From NCBI RefSeq assembly GCF_003390845.1, contig NZ_QMEK01000002.1, positions 372,001 through 436,000 on the forward strand: DNA of 64,000 nucleotides, written 5' to 3'. This DNA comes from Tropicimonas sp. IMCC34043. Its GTDB lineage: Bacteria; Pseudomonadota; Alphaproteobacteria; Rhodobacterales; Rhodobacteraceae. The notes below the pieces were generated by a model. The model made no database searches. It was not told where the DNA came from and saw nothing but the letters and a program-made list of their open reading frames with translations. The translations under genes were made by a program, and so were the position numbers. Below, one piece after another: positions 16,257 to 25,009 of the stretch; the stretch's first letter is position 1, and each line of letters starts with the position of its first letter.

Positions 16257-17549
16257 ATGGTCGACATCGCCACGCGTGTCTGGAACCACAAGTGGAAGAT
16301 CGATCCGATCGTACGATCGCTGATCGACACCGACTTCTATAAGCTCCTGATGTGCCAGTCTGTGTTCCACAACAGGCGCGACGCCCAGGTGACGTTCTCG
16401 CTGATCAACCGCACCAAGAGCATCCGTCTGGCCGAGCTGATCGACGAGGCCGAACTGCGCGAGCATCTCGACTATATCCGCTCGCTCTCGCTCACCCGCG
16501 GGGAAAGCACCTGGCTGCGCGGCAATACCTTCTACGGCAAGCGGCAGATGTTCCGCCCCGATTTCATGGAGTGGCTCGAACACCTGCAATTGCCGGACTA
16601 TCATCTGGAAAAGCGCGACGGCCAGTACGAGCTGACCTTCGAGGGGCCTTGGCCCGCAGTCATGCTGTGGGAGATCCCGGCGCTGACCGTGCTGATGGAA
16701 CTGCGCGGCCGCGCGGTGCTGAACCGGATGGAGAAGTTCGAGCTGCAGGTTCTTTATGCCCGCGCCATGACCCGGGTGTGGGAAAAGGTCGACCGGCTGC
16801 GCAAGGTGCCGGGGCTTCGCATTGCCGATTTCGGCACCAGGCGGCGGCATTCCTTCCTGTGGCAGGACTGGTGCGTGCAGGCGCTGATCGAAGGGCTGGG
16901 CGAGACCTTCATCGGCACCTCGAACTGCCTGATCGCCATGCGCCGCGAGGTCGAGGCGATCGGCACCAATGCCCACGAACTGCCCATGGTCTATGCGGCA
17001 CTTGCCGACACAGACGCAGAACTGGCCCAGGCGCCCTATCAGGTGCTGGCCGACTGGCATCAGGAACACGAGGGCAACCTGCGGATCATCCTGCCCGACA
17101 CCTTCGGGACCGGGGGGTTCCTGCAACATGCGCCGGACTGGCTTGCCGGCTGGACCGGGATAAGGATCGACAGCGGCGATCCGGCAGAGGCGGCGGAACG
17201 CGCGATTGCGTGGTGGATCGAACGCGGCGAGGATCCACGTGAAAAGCTGATCATCTTCTCCGACGGGCTCGACGTCGACGATATCCTCAGTCTCTATGCC
17301 CAGTTCGCCGGCCGCTGCCGGCCGAGCTTTGGCTGGGGCACGCTGCTGACCAACGACTTCCGTGGGCTGGTGCCGGGCGATGCGCTGGCGCCGTTCAGCC
17401 TGGTCTGCAAGGCGGTCAGCGCAAATGGCCGACCGACGGTGAAGCTGTCGGACAACCCCAACAAGTCGATGGGACCACCGGAGGAGATCGCACGGTACAA
17501 GCGCGTCTTCGGTGTCGGCGCCCAGACCCCGATCGACGTTCTCGTCTGA
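16257..17549 (+). CDS. pncB: Nicotinate phosphoribosyltransferase
   Basis: An enzyme of 430 residues that joins nicotinate to PRPP, giving nicotinate mononucleotide (Preiss-Handler pathway). It has the full-length alpha/beta barrel: [10 protein letters not shown] near the N-terminus, [10 protein letters not shown] with catalytic His198 (phosphorylated in this family), GTSN at about 221-224, and DSGDP and FSDGLDVDD further on that bind phosphoribosyl groups. It is the functional partner of pncA upstream, forming the two-step nicotinamide salvage route. Start ATG 16257 lies in a GGGGGGGC-rich context that gives a weak ribosome-binding site. Confidence 0.95.
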   Translation: MVDIATRVWNHKWKIDPIVRSLIDTDFYKLLMCQSVFHNRRDAQVTFSLINRTKSIRLAELIDEAELREHLDYIRSLSLTRGESTWLRGNTFYGKRQMFRPDFMEWLEHLQLPDYHLEKRDGQYELTFEGPWPAVMLWEIPALTVLMELRGRAVLNRMEKFELQVLYARAMTRVWEKVDRLRKVPGLRIADFGTRRRHSFLWQDWCVQALIEGLGETFIGTSNCLIAMRREVEAIGTNAHELPMVYAALADTDAELAQAPYQVLADWHQEHEGNLRIILPDTFGTGGFLQHAPDWLAGWTGIRIDSGDPAEAAERAIAWWIERGEDPREKLIIFSDGLDVDDILSLYAQFAGRCRPSFGWGTLLTNDFRGLVPGDALAPFSLVCKAVSANGRPTVKLSDNPNKSMGPPEEIARYKRVFGVGAQTPIDVLV

Positions 17550-17728
17550 GCGGCCCCGCGGGCGACCCCGGCGGGCGCGGTGGCCATGGCCGATTTCGGA
17601 TGGGCGCCCAAACGAGGCCGGGCCACAGGGACAGGGCAGCGCATTGCGGCGGCAGGGCAGGGAGATATTTTCCCTACCCCCTGCGCGACCCCGCCGTCAG
17701 GGGCGGGAGCGGCGCCGCGGTGTGGCGC

Positions 17729-18151
17729 TCACTCGTCGCCGTCAATCTTGCCGCGCAGGGATTTCACGGTGCCACGGCGTGATTTCGTCTCCAGCCGCCG
17801 CTTCTTCGAGGCGAGCGTCGGGCGGGTCGCGATGCGGCGGCGTGGCCGGTGGGTGGCGGCAAGGATCAGTTCGGCCAGACGCTCGCGGGCGATCTCGCGG
17901 TTGCGGGCCTGGCTTCTTGTGTCCTCGACCCGGATCAACACGGCGCCATCGAGGGTCCAGCGCCGGCCGGCCAGCCGCTTCAGCCGCGCTTTCACCTCGG
18001 GGGTCAGGTTGGGGCTGCGCGCAGCCTCGAACCGCAACTCGACGGCGGTCGAAACCTTGTTGACGTTCTGCCCGCCGGGGCCAGAGGCGCGGGTGAACTG
18101 CTCGACCAGTTCCCAGTCCTCGATTGCGATGGTGTCACTGATGCGAAGCAT
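17729..18151 (-). CDS. arfB: Alternative ribosome-rescue factor ArfB (YaeJ)
   Basis: A 140-residue codon-independent peptidyl-tRNA hydrolase that rescues ribosomes stalled without a stop codon. The GGQ motif is at residues 26-28 in ASGPGGQNVNK, and the C-terminal 35 residues are strongly basic (RPRRRIATRP, KKRRLETKSRRG), as required to probe the empty mRNA channel. It lacks the stop-codon-recognition domain of RF1/RF2, which sets it apart. It lies downstream of a Rho-independent terminator on the same strand (18263-18297), so it must have its own promoter. The 180-bp gap after pncB has GC-rich inverted repeats but no gene. Confidence 0.93.
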   Translation of the reverse strand: MLRISDTIAIEDWELVEQFTRASGPGGQNVNKVSTAVELRFEAARSPNLTPEVKARLKRLAGRRWTLDGAVLIRVEDTRSQARNREIARERLAELILAATHRPRRRIATRPTLASKKRRLETKSRRGTVKSLRGKIDGDE

Positions 18152-18262
18152 GGCGGGGCCCTACGGTCGGTTGACCGGGTCATAGTTCGCGCCGGGCCGG
18201 GATTCCAGTGCCGTGCCGGTTCGCGCCGCGCCGATCCGATGCGGCAGGCCGGGCAAGGCGCC

Positions 18263-18297
18263 AAACGAAAAGGGCCGCTCCTTTTGGGAGCGGCCCT
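18263..18297 (-). terminator. Rho-independent terminator on the reverse strand
   Basis: On the reverse strand, AGGGCCGCTCC-CAAAA-GGAGCGGCCCT forms a perfect 11-bp stem, followed by TTTCGTTT. It ends the small transcription unit that includes the 18-codon ORF at 18366-18422 and separates it from arfB. Confidence 0.8.
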
Positions 18298-18365
18298 CCG
18301 AGCAATTTGGAGGCGGGGTCGGTTGGACCTCCGGCCCGTCGGGTGGCGTATGACGCCAGGACCGC

Positions 18366-18422
18366 CTAGCGGCCCGCTCCTCCGACTATTCCGACGCCTC
18401 TCTCCAGCATGACTCTCACCAC
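18366..18422 (-). CDS. 18-residue small protein or leader peptide
   Basis: A tiny ORF, GTG GTG AGA GTC ATG ... CGC TAG, encoding MVRVMLERGVGIVGGAGR (18 residues; basic, Gly/Val-rich). It is supported as a translated unit by an exceptional ribosome-binding site: 13 nt fully complementary to the 16S rRNA 3' end, placed 7 nt (from GGAGG) before the GTG. A TTGACA box lies about 58 bp upstream and a strong terminator 69 bp downstream, with a small hairpin at 18344-18358 between. It could be a leader peptide of an attenuator, the coding part of a dual-function sRNA or a bona fide microprotein. I know no named family for it. Confidence 0.55.
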   Translation of the reverse strand: MVRVMLERGVGIVGGAGR

Positions 18423-18423
18423 T

Positions 18424-18436
18424 GGATCACCTCCTT
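18424..18436 (-). promoter_or_regulatory. Extended Shine-Dalgarno with perfect 13-nt anti-16S match
   Basis: On the reverse strand AAGGAGGTGATCC is complementary over its full 13 nt to the conserved 3' end of 16S rRNA (GGATCACCTCCTT). Natural ribosome-binding sites usually match 4-7 nt. It lies one base before the GTG of the 18-codon ORF. Confidence 0.75.
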
Positions 18437-18479
18437 CCGGTTGTTTCTGACACTCACAGGCTGACATGATTCCGTTACG

Positions 18480-18485
18480 TGTCAA
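18480..18485 (-). promoter_or_regulatory. Candidate -35 box for the small transcription unit
   Basis: TTGACA on the reverse strand, overlapping the stop codon of the queuosine-precursor transporter gene. No good -10 hexamer follows at 16-18 bp (AGCCTG at 17 bp), so this is only a candidate. Its position would give the short transcript that carries the 18-codon ORF. Confidence 0.35.
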
Positions 18486-19114
18486 TGAATATCGACGAGA
18501 GCGGGATTTGCGCGGCGCACGATTGCGCGAAACGGTATCAGAGCGAGCAGCGCGAGGCCGAGTTTGACCATCCAGTCGGCAATCGCGAGAGAAACCCACA
18601 GCGGCGCATGGGGACCGGCGCCAAGCACCGGAACCGACTCCTGCGCCCAGGTCGGCAGATTGCCGGGTTCGATCCAGTTCAGCGTCGCCGAGAAGGCGAT
18701 GGAAAAGAACAGTGTGGTGTCGAGCACCGAGCCGACAAGGGTCGAGGCGAGCGGTGCGCGCCACCAGGCGCCGTGGCGCAGCCGGTGAAAGATCGCGATG
18801 TCGGTAAGCTGGGCGAACAGGAACCCGGTGCCCGAGGCAATGGCGATCCGAAGGGTGACGAGCGGGCCGAATTCGCCGCTGATCTGGCTGCCGATCAGCG
18901 AACAGGCGATGCCGACCACAAATCCCGACAGCACGACACGGCGGGCGGCGGCGGGGCCATAGATGCGGTTCATCAGGTCGGTGACCAGAAACGCCAGCGG
19001 ATAGGTCAGCGCGCCCCAGGTGAGCCAACTGCCCAGAAGGTGCTGCACGAGGATATTCGAGGCCACCACGATGGCGGCCATGGCAAGGATGCCGGGAAGA
19101 TGGGTGCGGTTCAT
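18482..19114 (-). CDS. Queuosine precursor transporter (YhhQ/QPTR family)
   Basis: A 210-residue integral membrane protein of the VUT/YhhQ family, which imports the queuosine precursors preQ0 or preQ1. About six hydrophobic helices are visible, with family hallmarks LTYPLAFLVTDLMNRIYGP (about residues 37-55) and LIGSQISGEF (about 74-83); the later ALGSVLDTTLFF-like segment (here STLVGSVLDTTLFF) is also typical. ATG 19114 is chosen because it directly precedes the first membrane helix; an upstream ATG at 19174 would add 20 residues. Queuosine biosynthesis genes are not in the window. Confidence 0.85.
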   Translation of the reverse strand: MNRTHLPGILAMAAIVVASNILVQHLLGSWLTWGALTYPLAFLVTDLMNRIYGPAAARRVVLSGFVVGIACSLIGSQISGEFGPLVTLRIAIASGTGFLFAQLTDIAIFHRLRHGAWWRAPLASTLVGSVLDTTLFFSIAFSATLNWIEPGNLPTWAQESVPVLGAGPHAPLWVSLAIADWMVKLGLALLALIPFRAIVRRANPALVDIH

Positions 19115-19213
19115 ATCTGATGCCCGTTTTGACAAGGTTGCGGCGACTTGCCCCGAAAGGGGAAGCCGGGCCAATACACCCGCGCCGCGCGCCGCGCAAG
19201 TCGTGTGCTCCTG

Positions 19214-20113
19214 TCACCCCGGCAGCAGCACCTCGACGATCTGCGAGCGCAGAACGGGCAGAAAGTTGTCGTCCGAGATCATGACGGCCCGCATCTGCCC
19301 GGTGTCGTCCTGCCAGATCCCGATGCCTTCGAGGTTGTCGTGCCGCCAGGGAGGCGAGCTGTAGACGACCTCGCCGGATTTGACCGGGCCGGGCAATGTC
19401 AGGTCGAACCGACGAATGCGGGATATGAAGGCAACGCCGAGGAAGGCGCGTTCGAGCAGGTAGAGCCGGCCATCGGGGCCAAAGTCGGCGCCGACCGCGC
19501 GCCAGATCCCGCTGCGCTCCAGCGCATAGGGGTACTCCCACTGGCCGTTGGCAAAGGTATAGACCGGGAACGTGTCGCCATGATCGGGCGGAACCTCGGG
19601 CAAGGTCAGAAGCATGCCGCGCGAGTCCACCGCCAGCGCTTCGAGGCCGAGGTTCGACGACAGGCCGGCGAAGGGTTCGGCCGGCAGTTGCCGGACGGCA
19701 GGGGAGTCGAGGTCGCTATAGCGGGCGACATGGGCGACTTCCTCGAAGGAAATCGCCAGTCCGCCATCGGGCAGCAGCGCGATCCCTTCCAAATCGTTGC
19801 CGTCGGGCAGGGCGGGCCAGTTGCCGTGAACGCGGATCCAATGCGCCGGCTCGGCCGAAACGCCGACAAGATGGCCATTCTCGCGCAGCAGCGTTCCCCG
19901 GGTCACGCTTGCGCGGTCGCCCACCGCCCAGAACCGTCTGCCGTCGGCCGAGACGTCGATGCCCGACCAGCCGCCAAATCCGTCGCCACCAAACCCGTCG
20001 CCGACCAGATCAATTGCGGTCACGCTCGCCGGCGACACCGTGCGCGCGGCAAGTCCTGCGGCACCGGCAAGCCCGAGCGCAACACTCAGCGCGACGAGAG
20101 TACGTCGACGCAT
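19214..20113 (-). CDS. Secreted esterase-like phytase family protein
   Basis: A protein of 299 residues with an N-terminal signal peptide (RRR, then a hydrophobic stretch to about residue 24) and a repetitive beta-strand region with WSGIDVSADG, NDLEGIALLPDG and HDNLEGIGIWQD blades, matching the 'esterase-like activity of phytase' family (PF13449), a beta-propeller exported to the periplasm. The enzymatic activity of the family is poorly established. It is the last gene of the MFS-mepA operon; its start overlaps the end of mepA by 28 bp. Confidence 0.8.
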   Translation of the reverse strand: MRRRTLVALSVALGLAGAAGLAARTVSPASVTAIDLVGDGFGGDGFGGWSGIDVSADGRRFWAVGDRASVTRGTLLRENGHLVGVSAEPAHWIRVHGNWPALPDGNDLEGIALLPDGGLAISFEEVAHVARYSDLDSPAVRQLPAEPFAGLSSNLGLEALAVDSRGMLLTLPEVPPDHGDTFPVYTFANGQWEYPYALERSGIWRAVGADFGPDGRLYLLERAFLGVAFISRIRRFDLTLPGPVKSGEVVYSSPPWRHDNLEGIGIWQDDTGQMRAVMISDDNFLPVLRSQIVEVLLPG

Positions 20114-20982
20114 TGCGCAGGCAGGTCGGCCATCGTGAACTCACGCGGTCCGCGCTTTTTCGGGGCGGGCTTTGCCGGCGCGGTGGACTTCGGCGGGTTC
20201 AGCATGTCGGTCACCCACCAGTTGAGCGAGGCGTCGCAGCCGTTGCCGCCATTCGAAAGCTCGGCAACATTGGGGCGTTGGGTCACGCAGGCGCGGTCGC
20301 CCTTGGGGCACTTCAACCGGACGTGAAAGTGATAGTTGTGGCCCCAGTAGGGCCTGATCTTCTGCAGCCATTTGGTGTCGGATCGCTTGGCGGACTTGCA
20401 CAATTCGATCTTCACCGGCGGGGTGACGAAGATGCGGTCGACCCGCGGATCGGAGGCTGCGCGCTCGAGCAGCGCGGCATGGGCCGGGGTCCAGTTGCCG
20501 TTGACGCTGCGCTGGTCCTTGGACCGGACGTCGATCGAACTGATATTCTCGCGTTTCGCACGGCTGAGACGGACATTGCCGGCCGGCAGCATCCAGATGT
20601 CGGCGTCGAGCCCAAGCTGGTGTGAGGCGTGGCCCGAGGTCATCGGGCCGCCGCGAGGCTGCGAGATGTCGCCCACGTAGAGCCCGTTCCAGCCGGGCAG
20701 GGTCGCGGCATAGGCGCTCAGATCCTCGACGAACGAGATCATCTCGGGCTGGCCGTAATTGCGGTTGCGCGACAGCCGCATCGCCTGCCAGGTCGGCCCG
20801 GTCTCGGGCAGTTGCACGTTGCCTGCGGCACAGCCCTTGGCGTAGGAGCCGATTGCCTGCGGCGTCTGTTGCGACGGCGTTGATTTGGCACCGAAAAGCT
20901 GCGTGGCAAGCGGCGCGGCGGCCGCCGGCATCGCGATAAGGCCGATCAAACTTGCGATGAGGATGTCTCTGATGCTGCCCAT
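20086..20982 (-). CDS. mepA: Penicillin-insensitive murein DD-endopeptidase MepA
   Basis: A 298-residue periplasmic LAS-type metallopeptidase that cleaves DD cross-links in peptidoglycan. A signal peptide covers residues 1-22. Zinc ligands are visible in GHASHQLGLDADIW (His and Asp) and in the second site HNYHFHVRLKCP near residue 215, both typical of MepA. The start at 20982 lies 37 bp inside the preceding MFS gene and its end overlaps the next gene by 28 bp, so translation is coupled across all three. AGGAA precedes the start. Confidence 0.9.
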   Translation of the reverse strand: MGSIRDILIASLIGLIAMPAAAAPLATQLFGAKSTPSQQTPQAIGSYAKGCAAGNVQLPETGPTWQAMRLSRNRNYGQPEMISFVEDLSAYAATLPGWNGLYVGDISQPRGGPMTSGHASHQLGLDADIWMLPAGNVRLSRAKRENISSIDVRSKDQRSVNGNWTPAHAALLERAASDPRVDRIFVTPPVKIELCKSAKRSDTKWLQKIRPYWGHNYHFHVRLKCPKGDRACVTQRPNVAELSNGGNGCDASLNWWVTDMLNPPKSTAPAKPAPKKRGPREFTMADLPAQCVDVLSSR

Positions 20983-22337
20983 TCTGCCCGTTCCTGTTTT
21001 GGTTTGACCCGAGTAAACAGCATCAGGCCCAACAAAAAAAGGCCAATCACCGGAATTATGCCCAATTGCTGGGATCCGGTGAGGTCGGTTACCACCGCAA
21101 TCGAAAGCGGCGCGAGGAAGGCCGTGGCCTTGCCGGTCAGGGCAAAAAGGCCGAAAGCCTGCGTGATGGCTGCGGGCTCTGCCTGATGGCAGACCATGGT
21201 GCGGCTCGCCGGCTGCAGCGCGCCGCCAGCCCCGCCGATCAGCGCGCCGATGGCATAAAAGGCGATGTCTGGCAGGCGCGATGCGGGCGCCACGGCAAAG
21301 CCAAAGACGTGCTCGCGCGAGACAAACAGGATCGCGCTGCAAACGGCGGTCAGCACGACAAGATTGACGCGGATGACCAACGCGGGTCCGAAACGGCGGT
21401 CCGCCCGTCCGCCGACCCAGGCGAACAGCGCCGAGAACACCAGCGCCAGAATGCCGAACAGCCCGGTGTCGATCACGCCCCAGCCAAGCACCCCCGCCGC
21501 ATAGAGCCCGCCAAAGATATAAAGACCGTTCAGCGCGTCGCGGTAGAACATCGAGGACAGCAGGAAGGCCGAGAACGAGCGCTGCCGCGGCAACGCTCTC
21601 ACGGTGTGGCACAGCGCGTTCCAGGCGCCTTTCACGGCCGGGGCAAGGCGCTGGCGCCGCTTGGGGCCGGGATCGCGCACCCAGAGGAAAAACGGCACCA
21701 TGAAGACCAGATACCAGAGCGCGGTGAACGGCCCGACAAAGCGCGTGCCCTCGCGCGTTGCGGGATCGAGCCCGAACGCCGGCGCCCGGCCGAGCAGCGT
21801 GGTTCCGGACGGCGATTCGGCGAAGGCGAGCAGCATGATCACCAGTGCGGCCAGCCCGCCCACATAGCCGAATGCCCAGCCCGTGCCCGAGATTCGGCCG
21901 ATCTCGTGCTTGGGGCCGAGGCCCGGGAGCATCGCATTGGTGAAGATCGTTGCGAACTCCATCCCGATGATGCCAAGCGCGAAAAGCCCGAGCGACAGGG
22001 GCAGTTGGCCGCCCTCGGGCCGGGCAAGCCAGACGCCCGCGGCGCCGAGGACATAGAGCGCCGAAAACACCACGATCCAGCCGATGCGGTGGCCGCCGCG
22101 GTCGGCCGCGGCACCAAGGAAGGGGGCCAGCAGCGCGATGACGATACCGGTTGCGCCGATGGTATAGCCCCAAAGCGCCTGCGCCGCGGCCCCGTCCGAG
22201 AGCAGATCCTTGACGTAGGGTCCGAAGATGAAGGTGATCAGCAGGGTGTTATAGGGCTGGCTGGCCCAGTCGAAGAAATACCATCCCCAGCGGCGTTTCT
22301 GCGATGGGCTTCCCGGCATGACCCCCCCTTGCCTCAT
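20946..22337 (-). CDS. MFS transporter, UMF1 (Atg22-like) family
   Basis: An inner membrane protein of 463 residues with about 12 helices, starting RRWGWYFFDWASQPYNTLL (about residues 15-33), the signature of the UMF1/Atg22-like major facilitator family. Substrates in bacteria are unknown; the yeast relative exports amino acids from the vacuole. ATG 22337 has AGAAGGA upstream; ATG 22319 is an alternative. It is the first gene of an operon with mepA and a phytase-like protein, so a link to cell-wall turnover products is conceivable (inference). Confidence 0.85.
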   Translation of the reverse strand: MRQGGVMPGSPSQKRRWGWYFFDWASQPYNTLLITFIFGPYVKDLLSDGAAAQALWGYTIGATGIVIALLAPFLGAAADRGGHRIGWIVVFSALYVLGAAGVWLARPEGGQLPLSLGLFALGIIGMEFATIFTNAMLPGLGPKHEIGRISGTGWAFGYVGGLAALVIMLLAFAESPSGTTLLGRAPAFGLDPATREGTRFVGPFTALWYLVFMVPFFLWVRDPGPKRRQRLAPAVKGAWNALCHTVRALPRQRSFSAFLLSSMFYRDALNGLYIFGGLYAAGVLGWGVIDTGLFGILALVFSALFAWVGGRADRRFGPALVIRVNLVVLTAVCSAILFVSREHVFGFAVAPASRLPDIAFYAIGALIGGAGGALQPASRTMVCHQAEPAAITQAFGLFALTGKATAFLAPLSIAVVTDLTGSQQLGIIPVIGLFLLGLMLFTRVKPKQERAEWAASETSSSQV

Positions 22338-22427
22338 GAGACGTCCTTCTGAAAACACGCGGATGCTCGCTGTCGCAAGCGCTTACGATGCGGCCGATCC
22401 TGAATTTCCGGGTCGCGGCCGGCCGTT

Positions 22428-22772
22428 TCAGTCGAAAAACGGCGTCATCTGGGCGACGATGACCGAATTTTCATCGGCGGCCCGCTGCATCAGCGCCCGT
22501 TCGTCGGGTGGGATCTCGTCGCCCTCGGCCAGACGCTCCTCGAGCGTGCCATAGCCCTGGACCTCCAATGGTGCGAGCCCGGCCTGTTTGAGGATCGCCA
22601 CGGTTTCGCGCACCGCCTCTGCCTCGTCGACGCCGGTCGCATAGCACATCAGCGCAGCCCCGGTCGCATCCTTGGGCAGGCCGTCATCGTCCTGGCGCCC
22701 GACCTCCACCAGCAGGGTGAAGATCGATTGCGGGCGTTTGGGGCGGGCGGGTTTCTCAGGGTCGCTGGTCAT
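22428..22772 (-). CDS. Conserved-looking hypothetical protein, 114 residues
   Basis: A small soluble protein without signal peptide or membrane segment. An N-terminal Pro/Lys-rich stretch (PEKPARPKRPQ) precedes a compact alpha/beta domain with a FTLLVEVG strand, a YATGVDEAEAVRETVAIL helix region and an acidic middle (EERLAEGDEIPPDERAL). Its codon use resembles that of its neighbours. No family is recognised; the ferredoxin-like alternation of strands and helices is only an impression. Confidence 0.6.
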   Translation of the reverse strand: MTSDPEKPARPKRPQSIFTLLVEVGRQDDDGLPKDATGAALMCYATGVDEAEAVRETVAILKQAGLAPLEVQGYGTLEERLAEGDEIPPDERALMQRAADENSVIVAQMTPFFD

Positions 22773-22821
22773 GGCGCAGCGCTAGCCGGTCCCGGCCCCG
22801 GTGCCAAGCCTCAACCGACAC

Positions 22822-23856
22822 TCAACCGACGTGCTCGCCCGGATCCGCGCGGCCATAGCTCACGTCGAAGACCGGCAGCAGCGGATAGGGCAGGTCGGGC
22901 TGCGGCGACGCAAGCCGCTCGGGTTTGGGCGACCAATCGGGGTCGGATTCATAGAGATGACGCAAGCCCCCGAGGATCGCGCGTGCCTCGGACGGCGGCA
23001 GGGCGAGCCAGCCGTCGATCCGCTCGGGCCAGAGCGTGATTGCAAACCAGCCTTCGGCGTCGCGGCTGCGAAGCGCCTCGGCCAGCAGCAGTGCGGTGGC
23101 TCCGGTGTGGCCGGGCCGGGCCGGTGCGGCGGCAAGCGCCAGCAGCGGTGCAAAGGCAAGCGAATCGCCGGTCAGCGGCTCGTGCCCGCGGCCCTCGATC
23201 AGCCCGCGCAGGTGCCGGGTCGCCAGCGTCGCATCGAGCGGGGGCAGGGTCGCGGCAAATGCCTCCTCAAGCATCTCGGCCTGAGCGCCGGCAAGCGCCA
23301 GCAAATCGGCCGCCGTTTCGGCAAGGGGGCGGCTGAGCCGGCCCGCGTCGGCTGTCGGGGCGGCGGGCATGCGCAGGCGCCGCTGGCGCGCCCCGATCAG
23401 GAAGCCCTGGACGATGGCCGCCCGGTCGGGGGCTGCAAGCCGGTCATAGTCCGGGCCGAACTCGGCCCAATAGCTGCCCAGATCGTCGTCGCCGAGCCCG
23501 TGCTGCAAACGGTCGGCGATCAGCACCGCAGTGGCACAGGTAAAGGCGGCGGCGTCCTGTTCGGGCTGGCTGGCGGCGATCTGCAGTGCCTCGAACAGGG
23601 GTCGGTCGGCGTCGGATTCGATCCGGGCGCCCTGGCGCAGGATTATCCGCGCCAGCGCCTGCGCATCGGTGGCGGGGACGCGCCCGGAACCCGGGGTATG
23701 CTGCGCAATCTCCTTGATGGCAGAGCGCGGCTGCCGTCCGGCAACGGCGCGCAGGTCCATGACGGCCTGAAGCGCTCGGAAACCGAGCATGGGAATGTCG
23801 GACGCTGCCATGACGTCCCGAAAATGCCGCGCAAATTCGCCGGAAAGATGGCGCAT
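22822..23856 (-). CDS. Hypothetical alanine-rich helical protein
   Basis: About 344 residues, mostly predicted helix with high Ala/Leu/Arg, no signal peptide and no membrane span. Distinctive pieces are ARHFRDVMAASDIPMLGFRAL near the N-terminus and a Trp/Pro-rich C-terminus ending in PLLPVFDVSYG. I cannot place it in a family. The ATG at 23856 is a guess: it has no good ribosome-binding site, and ATG 23814 is an alternative. The upstream 130 bp to dapD is AT-rich on the promoter side. Confidence 0.5.
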   Translation of the reverse strand: MRHLSGEFARHFRDVMAASDIPMLGFRALQAVMDLRAVAGRQPRSAIKEIAQHTPGSGRVPATDAQALARIILRQGARIESDADRPLFEALQIAASQPEQDAAAFTCATAVLIADRLQHGLGDDDLGSYWAEFGPDYDRLAAPDRAAIVQGFLIGARQRRLRMPAAPTADAGRLSRPLAETAADLLALAGAQAEMLEEAFAATLPPLDATLATRHLRGLIEGRGHEPLTGDSLAFAPLLALAAAPARPGHTGATALLLAEALRSRDAEGWFAITLWPERIDGWLALPPSEARAILGGLRHLYESDPDWSPKPERLASPQPDLPYPLLPVFDVSYGRADPGEHVG

Positions 23857-24001
23857 AAGAGATTGAAAATGTTTATTTTCCGCGCTGCGCCACGTTATTG
23901 ACTCAATACTGGCCCAATTTCGCCAATATGGTCCGCGGGTGCCCGAATTCTGCCGCATTCTCCCCCGGGCCCGCCTCTTCGACGGGCCCGGGGCAGGGGA
24001 A

Positions 24002-24829
24002 TCAGTCGCGCAGCAGCTCGTTGATGCCGGTCTTGGACCGGGTCCGTTCGTCGACGCGCTTGACGATCACCGCGCAATAGAGGTTCACGCCGCCCGTCGT
24101 CGGCATCGAGCCCGAGACCACCACCGAATAGGGCGGCACCTCGCCATAGAAGACCTCGCCCGTCGCGCGGTCGACGATCTTGGTCGACTGGCCGATGAAG
24201 ACGCCCATGCCGAGTACCGAGCCTTCGCGGACGATCACGCCCTCGACCACTTCCGAGCGCGCACCGATGAAGCAGTTGTCCTCGATGATCGTCGGGCCGG
24301 CCTGCATCGGTTCCAGCACGCCGCCGATGCCGACCCCGCCGGACAGGTGAACGTTCTTGCCGATCTGGGCGCAGGAGCCGACCGTGACCCAGGTGTCGAC
24401 CATGGTGCCGCTGTCCACATAGGCGCCAAGATTGACGAAAGACGGCATCAGCACCACGCCGGGCGCGATGAAGGCCGATTTGCGCACGATGCAGTTTGGC
24501 ACCGCGCGAAAGCCTGCCGCGGCCCAATCGTTGTTGCCCCAGCCCTTGAACTTGCTGTCGACCTTGTCCCACCAGCCGCCGCCCTGCGGGCCGCCATCCT
24601 GGATTTCCATGTCCTTGATGCGGAAGCCCAGCAGAACCGCCTTCTTGGCCCATTGGTTGACGTGCCAGCTGCCGTCTGCCTGCTTTTCGGCCACCCGCAG
24701 CTCGCCCCGGTCGAGCGCGTTCAGGGTGTCCTCGATCGCCTCGCGGATCTCGCCGCCGGTATGGGGGTTGAGGGAGTCCCGCACATCCCATGCGGCTTCG
24801 ATGGCGCTCTCCAGGCTCGTTCTCGACAT
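24002..24829 (-). CDS. dapD: Tetrahydrodipicolinate N-succinyltransferase
   Basis: A 275-residue enzyme of lysine and diaminopimelate synthesis that succinylates tetrahydrodipicolinate. It has the N-terminal helical domain (1-100, with [13 protein letters not shown]) and a left-handed beta-helix of hexapeptide repeats (about 105-235, for example [18 protein letters not shown] and [13 protein letters not shown]). Length matches the family. GGAAGGA precedes ATG 24829. Other dap genes are not adjacent; the upstream neighbour on the other strand is a LOG-family gene. Confidence 0.95.
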   Translation of the reverse strand: MSRTSLESAIEAAWDVRDSLNPHTGGEIREAIEDTLNALDRGELRVAEKQADGSWHVNQWAKKAVLLGFRIKDMEIQDGGPQGGGWWDKVDSKFKGWGNNDWAAAGFRAVPNCIVRKSAFIAPGVVLMPSFVNLGAYVDSGTMVDTWVTVGSCAQIGKNVHLSGGVGIGGVLEPMQAGPTIIEDNCFIGARSEVVEGVIVREGSVLGMGVFIGQSTKIVDRATGEVFYGEVPPYSVVVSGSMPTTGGVNLYCAVIVKRVDERTRSKTGINELLRD

Positions 24830-25009
24830 CTGCTGTCCTTCCTTCCTCGCGTCTGCCGCGCATCTAGCAGAAATGCCGCCCATTGCAACGCGGCGGCGCG
24901 GCGTTCTGCCGGCGGTTCCGTTGCAGGTATGCCGCGGGGCAGCGGGGTTTCCAGTCGGGCGCGGTCAGTCTAGCCTTGCCATCTACCAGCCACAGAAGGG
25001 CACCGCGCG

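Noticed and set aside
18424-18440. Fragment of a 16S rRNA gene
   Set aside because: Only about 13-15 nt match the 16S 3' end and nothing of the flanking rRNA is present; it is better explained as a Shine-Dalgarno on the reverse strand.
20983-22173. Extension of mepA into the MFS gene, giving a 695-residue protein
   Set aside because: The added part is a shifted-frame translation of the MFS gene; mepA's own signal peptide and ribosome-binding site start it at 20982.
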